NCBI RefSeq assembly: GCF_022024275.1
Contig: NZ_CP091804.1
Span: forward strand, 1,816,501-1,880,500
Origin: Sphingopyxis sp. BSN-002
GTDB lineage: Bacteria > Pseudomonadota > Alphaproteobacteria > Sphingomonadales > Sphingomonadaceae
Direction of reading: 5' to 3'
Length of the DNA stretch: 64,000 nucleotides
The first letter of the stretch is position 1. The number at the start of each line of letters is the position of its first letter. Positions 44,144-52,030 of this stretch are shown here, piece by piece. Made by a program: the position numbers and the translations under genes. The notes under the pieces are model-generated. The model did no database searches. It had not been told where the DNA came from and was given only the letters and a program-made list of their open reading frames with translations.

Positions 44144-45684
44144 CCCGACCGATCACCCATATTGCCCGCCTGCTGAAGTGGGGCCGCATCCTCGCGCGCC
44201 ACGGGGCGCTGCGCGGGATCGAAACCGCGCCGCAGACCCCGCCGGGGGTCAAGCGGCTGTGCCGCATCGCTCGCTTCGGGACGATTCAGCCTGCGGTTCC
44301 CGACTATGCCGCGGCCTTCCAGGCAATCGGCCCTGCCGCGGTCAAACTCGGCCAGACGCTCGCGACGCGCCCCGATCTCGTCGGCGAGGAGGCCGCGCAT
44401 AATCTGCTGACGCTGCAGGACGCACTCGCCCCCGTCGCTTTCGAGCGCATCAAACAGGAAATCGAGGCGACCTTCGAAGTCCCGCTCGAAAGCCTCTATA
44501 GCGAATTCGACCCCGAACCCGTCGGATCGGCCTCGATCGCGCAGGTCCATCGCGCGGTCACCATCGACGGACGCAAGGTTGCGGTGAAGGTACGCCGTCC
44601 CGGCATCGACAAGCAGTTCGCGCGCGACATCGATACTTATGAATGGGCCGCTGCGCATCTGGAGGCTTTTGGCGGCGAAGCGACGCGGCTGCGCCCGCGC
44701 GAGGTGATCGCCAACTTCCGCCGCTGGACGCTGCGTGAACTCGACCTCCGCCGCGAGGCCGCCTCAGCCTCCGAACTGCGCGACGCGATGGTCGGGGTGC
44801 CCACTTACGAGGTCCCGGCAATCGACTGGGACCGCACCGCGAGCCGCGTGATGACGCTCGACTGGATCGACGGCATCAAGATTTCGCGCCGCGACCAGCT
44901 GATCGCCGCGGGGCACGACATGGAAAAACTGTCGGCGAACCTCGTCAACGCCTTCCTGCGACAGGCGATCGCCGAGGGTTTTTTCCACGCCGACATGCAT
45001 CAGGGCAATCTGTTCGTGAAGGCCGACGGGACGATCGCCGCGGTCGATTTCGGGATCATGGGGCGGATCAACCGGCAGGCGCGCTACTGGCTCGCCGAGA
45101 TTCTCTATGGACTGACAACGGGCAACTACCGCCGCGTCGCTGAAATCCATTTCGAGGCGCAGTACGTGCCCGCCTATCACAGCGTCGAGGAATTCGCGAC
45201 CGCACTCCGCGCGGTAGGCGAACCGATGCGCGGCAAGCCGGTGAGCGAGCTCAGCGTCGGGCAGATGCTCGACGGGCTGTTCGCGATCACGCGCGATTTC
45301 GACATGCAGACGCAGCCGCACCTGTTGCTGCTGCAAAAGACGATGGTGATGGTCGAGGGCGTCGCGACGATGCTCAATCCGAAGATCAACATGTGGGACG
45401 TATCGGGACCCTTCGTGCGCGAATGGATTCGCGACGAACTCGGCCCCGAAGCCGCGCTCGCCGACGGAATTCGCGAACAGGGCAAGACGCTGGCGCTGAT
45501 CCCCGACATCATCCGCCGCCTCGATGCCCAACTGCCGCGCAAGGGCGCCGCGCCGCCCGCCCCGCCGCTGCCCGATATCGCACTGATGTGGGAGAAGGGC
45601 GAACGACGCATCTGGTGGCGCTATGCGCTGACCGCGATCGTCGGCGCGGCCGCCGGAGCCGGCCTGCTGCAATGGTTCGGCTGA
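44140..45684 (+). CDS. ubiB: UbiB/ADCK-family ubiquinone biosynthesis ATPase
   Basis: About 514 residues. Atypical protein-kinase-like fold of the ABC1/UbiB family: KxGQ motif AAVKLGQTLATRPDLV, Ala-rich loop SASIAQVHRAV, ion-pair Lys in VAVKVRRPGI, catalytic-loop HADMHQGNLFV and metal-binding AVDFGIMG. C-terminal membrane segments (about 490-512, YALTAIVGAAAGAGLLQ). UbiB supports ubiquinone hydroxylation complexes, by ATPase-driven lipid extraction in the current view. The start is TTG 44140 overlapping the ubiE TGA, or GTG 44131; both keep the conserved TRPITHIARLL. Confidence 0.94.
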   Translation: MTRPITHIARLLKWGRILARHGALRGIETAPQTPPGVKRLCRIARFGTIQPAVPDYAAAFQAIGPAAVKLGQTLATRPDLVGEEAAHNLLTLQDALAPVAFERIKQEIEATFEVPLESLYSEFDPEPVGSASIAQVHRAVTIDGRKVAVKVRRPGIDKQFARDIDTYEWAAAHLEAFGGEATRLRPREVIANFRRWTLRELDLRREAASASELRDAMVGVPTYEVPAIDWDRTASRVMTLDWIDGIKISRRDQLIAAGHDMEKLSANLVNAFLRQAIAEGFFHADMHQGNLFVKADGTIAAVDFGIMGRINRQARYWLAEILYGLTTGNYRRVAEIHFEAQYVPAYHSVEEFATALRAVGEPMRGKPVSELSVGQMLDGLFAITRDFDMQTQPHLLLLQKTMVMVEGVATMLNPKINMWDVSGPFVREWIRDELGPEAALADGIREQGKTLALIPDIIRRLDAQLPRKGAAPPAPPLPDIALMWEKGERRIWWRYALTAIVGAAAGAGLLQWFG

Positions 45685-45785
45685 AACCGCACTTTGGGGC
45701 GTCTGGTTACCAGATATTTACCCTGATTCCCTAGAGCTGATCCTCGACCAGCCCCGGACCCCGGTCCGGCAAAAACCGAGGTTTC

Positions 45786-46913
45786 ATGCGCTACGACAGC
45801 CTTCTTGCCGACCCTATCGTTCCGGTCGATACGCTTCCGCTCGACGTCGCGGTCGTCGTACCGACGCTTAACGAAGCCGCCAATGTCGAAAAGCTCATCG
45901 AAAAACTCTCGGTCGTCCTCGCCGGACGCGGCTGGGAAGTCGTCTTCGTCGACGATAATTCGCCCGACGGCACCAGCGACCTGGTGCGCCGTATCGGTCG
46001 CACCTCGCGTCATGTCCGTGTCGTCCAGCGCGTCGGCCGCCGCGGCCTCTCGTCGGCGGTGATCGAGGGCATTCTTGCGACCGCCGCCCCGGTGATCGCG
46101 GTGATGGACGGCGACCTCCAGCATAGCGAGGACGCGCTGCCCCGTCTGATCGACGCGATCGAAAAGGGCGACGCCGAAATCGCCGTCGGCACGCGCTATG
46201 TCGATGGCGGCGGCACCGGCGACTGGGACAAGAGCCGCGTCGCGATGAGCCGCCTCGCCACCCGCGCCGGCCAGATCGCGCTTGGCACCGACGTCAGCGA
46301 TCCGATGAGCGGCTTTTTCGCCGTCCGCCGCGACGCGTTCGAACGCGCGCTTCCGCGGCTGTCGGCGATCGGTTTCAAGATCCTGCTCGACATTCTCGCG
46401 TCGAGCCCCACCGCCCTGAAGGTCGCCGAAGTTCCTTATACCTTCCGCACCCGCGAAGCAGGCGAAAGCAAGATCGGCGTTCGCGTGATCGCCGAATATG
46501 CCGAGCTGATCGCCGACAAGACGATCGGCCGCTTCGTCCCCGTCCGCCTGCTCAAATTCCTGATGGTCGGCGGGCTGGGCGTCTTTGTGCACCTTGCGGT
46601 GCTGCGCGCGCTGCTCGGCTTCGGCGACAGCTTCCTGACCGCGCAGACCGGCGCCGTCATGGTCGCGATCGCGTTCAACTTCTTCCTCAACAACAGCTTC
46701 ACCTACGCCGACCGCAAGCTCAAGGGGTGGAAGCTGCTGGGCGGCCTCGCGAGCTTCTATGCGATCTCGGCGCTCGGCGCGGTTGCGAATATCGGCATCG
46801 GCACCTGGATGGCGGGGCATGACGAGCGCTGGTGGGTCGCGGGCGTTGCCGGTGTCCTCGTCGGCGCCGTCTGGAACTTCGCGATGTCGTCGGCTCTCAC
46901 CTGGCGAAAATGA
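45786..46913 (+). CDS. GT2 glycosyltransferase fused to GtrA-like membrane domain
   Basis: 375 residues. N-terminal dolichol-phosphate-mannose-synthase-like GT2 domain (about 15-235): VAVVVPTLNEAANVEKLIEK, VVFVDDNSPDGTSDLVRRIG, the DxD-type VMDGDLQHSEDALP and GTRYVDGGG. A C-terminal GtrA-like part of four helices (about 255-372) starts RLLKFLMVGGLGVFVHLAVL and has AFNFFLNNSFTYADRK. Such fusions make or flip polyprenyl-phosphate sugars for surface glycans. The next gene starts in its last codons (ATGA). A GGACC/GGTCC hairpin lies in the 101 bases ahead. Confidence 0.88.
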   Translation: MRYDSLLADPIVPVDTLPLDVAVVVPTLNEAANVEKLIEKLSVVLAGRGWEVVFVDDNSPDGTSDLVRRIGRTSRHVRVVQRVGRRGLSSAVIEGILATAAPVIAVMDGDLQHSEDALPRLIDAIEKGDAEIAVGTRYVDGGGTGDWDKSRVAMSRLATRAGQIALGTDVSDPMSGFFAVRRDAFERALPRLSAIGFKILLDILASSPTALKVAEVPYTFRTREAGESKIGVRVIAEYAELIADKTIGRFVPVRLLKFLMVGGLGVFVHLAVLRALLGFGDSFLTAQTGAVMVAIAFNFFLNNSFTYADRKLKGWKLLGGLASFYAISALGAVANIGIGTWMAGHDERWWVAGVAGVLVGAVWNFAMSSALTWRK

Positions 46914-46947
46914 CCGGGGCGAAAATGACCGGGGCGAAAATGACCGG
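46903..46947 (+). repeat. three 15-bp tandem repeats spanning a gene start
   Basis: Three perfect copies of GGCGAAAATGACCGG (46903-46917, 46918-46932, 46933-46947). Each holds an in-frame ATG, giving protein start options separated by five residues (MTGAK MTGAK MTGW). The first copy also holds the stop of the upstream gene. Confidence 0.95.
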
Positions 46948-48034
46948 CTGGAACCGCCTCGCGGGTGTTTCCCGCCCCGTCGCGGCGCTGATCCTCGCGC
47001 TGCTCGCGGCGCTGATCATCCTCGGGACGGTCCAGCGCCACGCGCCGCGCCAGATCAACATGAGTTCGCCCGTGCTTGCGAAGGAAGAGGGGATGATCGG
47101 CGATCACGCCCTCTACCTCAAGGTCCTGCGCAAGATGGAGGCCGGACAGCCCTATTATTCCGCGGTTGCCGAAGAGCATCGCATCTATGGCTATCCGCTC
47201 CGCCCCTTTATCGCGGTGCGGCTGCCGGCCCTCGAGGTCGCCCTGAGCAAGATCGGACTTCCCCTCGGCACCGTCATCACCAGCATCCTCGGCCTCGCCG
47301 CGCTGTTTCTCTGGCGGAAGCGCCTGGCCGGCGAGCCGGGCCTCCCTTCCTACGCCCGCTTCGGCGTCTTGCTGATGGCGATAAACCTCGGCCAGGTCAT
47401 GTCGGGCCAGTGGGTCCTGATCCACGAAGTGATCGCGGGGGTGCTGATCGCCATCGCGCTCGCTCTCTATCGCCCCGAAAGGCCTTGGGGCACATTGGTC
47501 GCGGTCGCTGCCGCCCTCGCGATCCGCGAGACGGTCCTGCCGGTCGCGCTGCTGTTCGGCCTTCTCGCCCTGATCGACCGCAACTGGAAACTTGCCGCGG
47601 CATGGGTCGCGGTCGTCGTCGCCTTTGCCGCCGGGCTCGCCCTCCATGCATCGGCGGTTGCCGGGGTTGTGCGCCCCGGCGATATCGGCGGAGCCGGCTG
47701 GATGGGCCTCAACGGCTGGAATAACTACATCGGCTTCGTCCAGAACAGCTCGGCGCTTCGTTTTGGCGCGCCGCAATGGATCGCAGCCATCCTGACGCCG
47801 CTCGCGCTGCTCGGCTGGCTCGCATGGCGCTCGCGCCTCGGTACGCTCGGCCTGATCGTTCAGGCGGGCTATGCCGCCGCTTTCATGCTCTTCGCGCGGC
47901 CCGACAATGATTATTGGGGCATGCTCGTCGTCCCGACCTTGTTCATCGGGCTCGTCTTCGCGCCCGCCGCGCTGGCGTCGCTCGTCCGCGCGCTGAAACC
48001 GCCTCGGCTTGAACCGGCGCCCCGCTCGGCATAA
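46910..48034 (+). CDS. polytopic membrane protein of unknown function
   Basis: Up to 374 residues with about nine membrane helices, starting LAGVSRPVAALILALLAALI. A periplasm-facing loop (about 45-90, GMIGDHALYLKVLRKMEAGQ, then PYYSAVAEEHRIYGYPLRP) resembles the first loop of GT-C or DUF2029-like membrane glycosyltransferases, but the acidic DD/DE motif is not evident beyond GDH. Coupled to the GT2/GtrA gene by ATGA, so it may use or modify the polyprenyl-phosphate sugar that protein makes; that is inference. Three equivalent ATG starts exist because of the 15-bp repeat. Confidence 0.75.
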   Translation: MTGAKMTGAKMTGWNRLAGVSRPVAALILALLAALIILGTVQRHAPRQINMSSPVLAKEEGMIGDHALYLKVLRKMEAGQPYYSAVAEEHRIYGYPLRPFIAVRLPALEVALSKIGLPLGTVITSILGLAALFLWRKRLAGEPGLPSYARFGVLLMAINLGQVMSGQWVLIHEVIAGVLIAIALALYRPERPWGTLVAVAAALAIRETVLPVALLFGLLALIDRNWKLAAAWVAVVVAFAAGLALHASAVAGVVRPGDIGGAGWMGLNGWNNYIGFVQNSSALRFGAPQWIAAILTPLALLGWLAWRSRLGTLGLIVQAGYAAAFMLFARPDNDYWGMLVVPTLFIGLVFAPAALASLVRALKPPRLEPAPRSA

Positions 48035-48085
48035 CTAGCAGGCGAAGGAATCGGGCGTCCGGTTTCGCGAACAGAATGGACCCGC

Positions 48086-49348
48086 ATGGCCGCTCCGCGC
48101 ATATTGCTGATCATCGGGGGCGGGATCGCGGCCTACAAGGCGATCGAACTCGTCCGCCTGCTCCGGAAATCGGGATATGTCGTCCGCTGTGTGCTGACCC
48201 GCGCCGCCGAGCAGTTCGTGACCCCGCTCACTCTCGCCGCGCTGTCCGAGAATAAAGTATATACAAATCTTTTCGACCTGAAGGACGAGGTCGAAATGGG
48301 GCATATCCAGCTCAGCCGCGAGGCCGACCTTGTCGTCGTCGCGCCCGCGACCGCCGACCTGCTCGCGAAGATGGCGGCGGGCATCGCCGACGATATGGCG
48401 ACGACGCTTTTGCTCGCGACCGACAAGCCGGTGCTCGCGGCGCCCGCGATGAACGTCCGCATGTGGCTGCACCCCGCAACCCGCCGCAATGTCGTGACGC
48501 TGCGCGGCGACGGCGTCACCGTGATGGAGCCCGACGAGGGCGAAATGGCATGCGGCGAATATGGCCCCGGCCGCCTGCCCGAACCGGCGGCGGTCAAGGA
48601 CGCGATCGACAAGGCGCTGAAGGAGGCTCCGCCCCCGATCCCGCTGACCGGTCAGCCCGATTTCGCCCCCGCGAACCACCGCCCGCTGTTCGGCCGACGT
48701 ATTCTGATCACCGCGGGCCCGACCCACGAGCCGATCGATCCGGTACGCTATATTGCCAATCGCTCGAGCGGGAAGCAGGGCTTCGCGATCGCCGCCGCCG
48801 CCGCCGAGGCCGGCGCCGAGGTGCTGCTGGTCGCCGGCCCCGTGCCGCTGCCTACCCCGCCGGGCGTGATCCGTATCGATGTCGAGACCGCGCGCGAAAT
48901 GGCCGCCGAGGTTGAGGCTGGCCTGCCCGTGGATGCCGCGATCATGGTCGCCGCGGTCGCGGACTGGCGCGCCGCCGACACGGCAACCCAGAAGATCAAG
49001 AAGGACGGCAGCGGCGCGGTCCCGCCGCTCGCTCTCGCCGAAAACCCCGACATCCTCGCCAGCGTCGCGAAAAGCGCGCAACGCCCGCCGCTACTGATAG
49101 GCTTCGCCGCCGAGACAAACGACGTCATCGCCCACGCCGAGGCGAAGCTCGCGCGCAAGGGCTGCGACTGGATCGTCGCCAACGATGTCTCGGCCGACCC
49201 GATGGGAGGCGAGACGAACCGCGTACATATCGTTAGCAAAGCGGGCGTAGACAGCTGGGACCGGCTGCCCAAAAACGCCGTTGCCCGCAAACTGATGGAA
49301 AAGATCGCCGATGAGCTCGAAGTCCGTGCACCCGTTCAAAGCGATTGA
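48086..49348 (+). CDS. coaBC: bifunctional phosphopantothenoylcysteine decarboxylase/synthetase
   Basis: 420-residue flavoprotein with two CoA synthesis steps. CoaC half (about 1-190): [40 protein letters not shown], the substrate loop [12 protein letters not shown], and [15 protein letters not shown] with the active-site Cys. CoaB half (about 195-420): [60 protein letters not shown] and [20 protein letters not shown]. It uses CTP to join 4'-phosphopantothenate to cysteine and then decarboxylates. dut begins inside its last 38 bases. Confidence 0.96.
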   Translation: MAAPRILLIIGGGIAAYKAIELVRLLRKSGYVVRCVLTRAAEQFVTPLTLAALSENKVYTNLFDLKDEVEMGHIQLSREADLVVVAPATADLLAKMAAGIADDMATTLLLATDKPVLAAPAMNVRMWLHPATRRNVVTLRGDGVTVMEPDEGEMACGEYGPGRLPEPAAVKDAIDKALKEAPPPIPLTGQPDFAPANHRPLFGRRILITAGPTHEPIDPVRYIANRSSGKQGFAIAAAAAEAGAEVLLVAGPVPLPTPPGVIRIDVETAREMAAEVEAGLPVDAAIMVAAVADWRAADTATQKIKKDGSGAVPPLALAENPDILASVAKSAQRPPLLIGFAAETNDVIAHAEAKLARKGCDWIVANDVSADPMGGETNRVHIVSKAGVDSWDRLPKNAVARKLMEKIADELEVRAPVQSD

Positions 49349-49871
49349 AATCGCGATCCAGCGCCTGCCGAACGGCGGCGGCCTGCCCCTGCCCGCCTAT
49401 GCGAGCGACGGCGCTGCGGGGATGGACGTCGTCGCGGCCGAGACGCTGACCTTGCGCCCCGGCACGCGCCATGCGGTCGCGACCGGCTTCGCGATGGCGA
49501 TTCCGGCTGGCTATGAAGTGCAGGTACGCCCGCGCTCGGGCCTCGCGCTGAAGCATGGTGTCACCTGTCTCAACACGCCGGGCACGATCGACAGCGATTA
49601 TCGCGGCGAAGTGAAGGTGATCCTCGCCAATCTCGGTGACGAGGCCTTCGAGATCAAACGCGGCGACCGCATCGCCCAGCTCGTCCCCGCCCCTGTCCAG
49701 CGCGCCGCCTTTGCCGAGGTTGAAACGCTCGACGAAACCGCGCGCGGCGTCGGCGGCTTCGGCTCGACCGGCGTAGCGAGCGGCGGCAGCGATGAAGCCA
49801 TCGAGGACGACAATATTCCCGAGAACGTCGGCTCGCTGTCGGCGATGAAGATCCGCCAGCCGGGCGAATGA
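49311..49871 (+). CDS. dut: dUTP diphosphatase
   Basis: 186-residue trimeric dUTPase that keeps uracil out of DNA and supplies dUMP. Five motifs in order: [50 protein letters not shown] and [10 protein letters not shown]. After motif five there is a 32-residue tail ([15 protein letters not shown] and beyond) not needed for the fold. The start ATG lies in the end of coaBC, and the coaBC-dut pairing is common. The following small secreted gene overlaps its stop by four bases. Confidence 0.95.
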   Translation: MSSKSVHPFKAIEIAIQRLPNGGGLPLPAYASDGAAGMDVVAAETLTLRPGTRHAVATGFAMAIPAGYEVQVRPRSGLALKHGVTCLNTPGTIDSDYRGEVKVILANLGDEAFEIKRGDRIAQLVPAPVQRAAFAEVETLDETARGVGGFGSTGVASGGSDEAIEDDNIPENVGSLSAMKIRQPGE

Positions 49872-50212
49872 TGCCGGTTGCGATAGCCGTTCTGTTGCTT
49901 GCCGCGACGCTTCCCATAAAGGCGGAGCGGCCATTCGGAAATCCATTGGCGGAGCAAAAATTCACGGCCCGCCTGACCGATCCATTGAGCCTGCATGAGG
50001 ACCAGCGCTGCGGCGATTATGACATGCGGATCAGCATGACACTGCTCCCCGCGAGGCCTCCGCGCGATATCCGGATAGAGGCCCCCGATTGCGCTTGGGA
50101 GCGCATCGCCTACGTCAGGAAATGGCTCGAAGCGGCGCCGCAATCCACTTTCAAACCCGTGCGTCAAGCGACGTGGTATCGGTTTCGTGTCGTCATGCGG
50201 CTTCCCCGATGA
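49868..50212 (+). CDS. small secreted protein of unknown function
   Basis: 114 residues with a short signal peptide (about 1-19, [18 protein letters not shown]). The mature part is about 95 residues with two Cys ([13 protein letters not shown] and [14 protein letters not shown]) that could form one disulfide. I do not recognise a family. The ATG overlaps the dut stop (ATGA) and its own stop overlaps the next ATG, so it is locked into the dut-thiF-dsrE transcript. Confidence 0.65.
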   Translation: MMPVAIAVLLLAATLPIKAERPFGNPLAEQKFTARLTDPLSLHEDQRCGDYDMRISMTLLPARPPRDIRIEAPDCAWERIAYVRKWLEAAPQSTFKPVRQATWYRFRVVMRLPR

Positions 50213-50961
50213 TGCTCAGCGACGCCGAACTTGACCGCTATGCGCGCCAGATCATCCTGCCAGCCTTTGGCGGCGCGGGACAGGCGAGACTGAAGGCCGC
50301 GCATGTCGCGATCATCGGCGCTGGGGGGATCGGCTGCCCGGCGATCACCTATCTGGCGGCCGCGGGCGTCAGCAAGCTTACGATCGTCGACCATGATCAT
50401 GTTGAACTGTCGAACCTGCAACGCCAGCCGCTCTTCACCGATGCAGATGTCGGATCGCCCAAGGCCAAGGTCGCGGCCGATGCGGCGCGGCGGATCAATC
50501 CGCATGTCGAGGCTGTCAACATCGCACAGCGCCTTGATGCGGACAATGCCGAAGCGCTGCTCGCGGGCGCGACGCTGATCCTCGACGGCTGCGACAATTT
50601 CGAAACCCGGCTTGCCGTCAACCGCACTGCGGTCGCGCTCCGGATTCCGCTGCTCTCGGCGGCGATCGGAGCGTTCGAGGGACAGGTCGCGCTCTACGAG
50701 GGCTGGCGCGCCGGCAGTCCCTGCTATGCCTGCCTCGTCGGCGACGATCCCGATCGCCCCGGTACCAACTGCGCCGAGCAGGGCGTCATGGGCGCGCTCG
50801 CAGGAATGATCGGGGCGATGGCCGCTCTCGAAGCCGTTCGCGCACTCACCGGCTGGGGCCAGCCGCTGACCGGCAAGCTCGCGATCGTCGACATGCTCGA
50901 CCGGCGCTGGCGCGAAGTCGCGGTCGCCAAGGATCCGGAGTGTCCGATATGCCGGGGCTGA
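50209..50961 (+). CDS. HesA/MoeB/ThiF-family adenylyltransferase
   Basis: 250-residue E1-like enzyme. Nucleotide site VAIIGAGGIGCPAITYLAAA, acidic VDHDHVELSNLQRQPLF with the Arg finger, DGCDNFETRLAVNR, and GTNCAEQGVMGALAGMIGAM with the Cys that in ThiF/MoeB reacts with the sulfur carrier. Two CxxC pairs (CYAC and CPIC) would bind the structural zinc. No rhodanese domain is present. These proteins activate the C-terminal Gly-Gly of ThiS or MoaD for sulfur transfer; which partner applies is unknown because none is encoded here. The dsrE gene begins inside its last codons. Confidence 0.9.
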   Translation: MMLSDAELDRYARQIILPAFGGAGQARLKAAHVAIIGAGGIGCPAITYLAAAGVSKLTIVDHDHVELSNLQRQPLFTDADVGSPKAKVAADAARRINPHVEAVNIAQRLDADNAEALLAGATLILDGCDNFETRLAVNRTAVALRIPLLSAAIGAFEGQVALYEGWRAGSPCYACLVGDDPDRPGTNCAEQGVMGALAGMIGAMAALEAVRALTGWGQPLTGKLAIVDMLDRRWREVAVAKDPECPICRG

Positions 50962-51314
50962 GCATCATCGTCGCATCGGCCGACGGCCAGCGCTTCTACG
51001 CCGCGCTCGAAACCGCAGCGGCCGCAGCGGCGCTCGGCCGGCCGGCCCGCATCTTCCTCCAGGGCGAAGCCGCAGCATTGCTCCGCACCCCGGTCGCCTT
51101 CGGCGGCGACACCGACCGCCGCGCCGCGGGACAGCCCGATCTCGTGTCCTTGATCGCCGAAGCGATGGCGATGGATGTGCGGCTGATCGTCTGCCAGTCG
51201 GGAATGGCGCTGGTCGGCATGACCGCCAGCGAACTCGTTCCGCAGGTCCGCACCGGAGGCCTCGTCAGTTTCCTCTCCGAAGCCGGTGCAGACGACCAGC
51301 TGCTCGCCTTTTAG
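50949..51314 (+). CDS. DsrE-family sulfur-relay-like protein
   Basis: 121 residues, DsrE/F-like Rossmann-type fold: LSIIVASADGQRFYAALETA, AAALGRPARIFLQGEAAALL, DLVSLIAEAMAMDVRLIVCQ, SGMALVGMTASELVPQV. The Cys in LIVCQSG is a candidate persulfide carrier, as in TusD/DsrE proteins. Starts are GTG 50940 or ATG 50949, both inside the preceding ThiF-like gene. A pairing of an E1-like activator with a DsrE protein suggests a sulfur-transfer pathway, which is inference. Its TAG overlaps the stop of the convergent gene. Confidence 0.82.
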   Translation: MPGLSIIVASADGQRFYAALETAAAAAALGRPARIFLQGEAAALLRTPVAFGGDTDRRAAGQPDLVSLIAEAMAMDVRLIVCQSGMALVGMTASELVPQVRTGGLVSFLSEAGADDQLLAF

Positions 51315-52030
51315 GGGTTCTTGCAGACCGTGATTGCATCGGGCGCGGGGCGCTTGCCCTCGGGCACGAAGCGCGCGAGATAACCGCCAGCGTGCGCCTT
51401 GTCGTCATAGGAGACAAGCTTGTAGCCCACCGCCTCGAACTCGCAGACGAGCAGGCGGAACGGCGTGCCGTGCTGTGCGATCGGCCGGTCGCCGTCGACG
51501 ACGATCACCTGTCCGCCCGCGCGGAGCGCCGGGCGCAGCCGCCAGAGGAAGGCGTAGGGCTCGCCGATCTCATGATACATATGCACCATGAACACGCGGT
51601 CGAAGCTGTTCGCGGGCAGCCGCGGGTCGTCGACCGCGCCCAGTTTCAGCGAGACATTGTCGAGCCGCTCGCGGGCGACGCGGTCGGCGAGACGCTCGAT
51701 CACTTCGGGCTGGATGTCCTGCGCGAGAACGCGGCCCGTTGCCCCGACCCGCGGTGCAAGGCGTACTGTATAATAGCCGTCGCCCGCACCGATGTCGGCG
51801 ACGGTCATGCCCGGGCGGACATCGGCCGAATCCATCACATCGTCGGCCTCGTTGACGCGGTCGCGCGCTTCCTCGGTCGACCATTTGGTCGAGGTGATCG
51901 GCGCGACGGGGCGGTCGGCGGGCGGGAATTCGCGTGCGGTCTCGATGCGGTCGCTGTCCTCGTTCCACGGGCCGTCGCAGCCGCCGAGCAGCGGCACGAG
52001 GGCCAGCGCCGCGAGGACGCCGCGCATCAT
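51311..52030 (-). CDS. class I SAM-dependent methyltransferase with lipoprotein signal
   Basis: 239 residues. Lipoprotein signal with lipobox PLLGGC at about residues 13-18, then a linker to about 60. A class I methyltransferase fold follows: VADIGAGDGYYTVRLAPRVG is the SAM-binding loop, VLAQDIQPEVIERLADRVAR the acidic ribose contact and FDRVFMVHMYHEIGEPYAFL motif IV. A SAM enzyme placed outside the cytoplasm is unexpected, since no free SAM is known there. Related exported methyltransferase-like proteins occur in proteobacteria, but no reaction is established. TGATG coupling with prfB. Confidence 0.85.
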   Translation of the reverse strand: MMRGVLAALALVPLLGGCDGPWNEDSDRIETAREFPPADRPVAPITSTKWSTEEARDRVNEADDVMDSADVRPGMTVADIGAGDGYYTVRLAPRVGATGRVLAQDIQPEVIERLADRVARERLDNVSLKLGAVDDPRLPANSFDRVFMVHMYHEIGEPYAFLWRLRPALRAGGQVIVVDGDRPIAQHGTPFRLLVCEFEAVGYKLVSYDDKAHAGGYLARFVPEGKRPAPDAITVCKNP

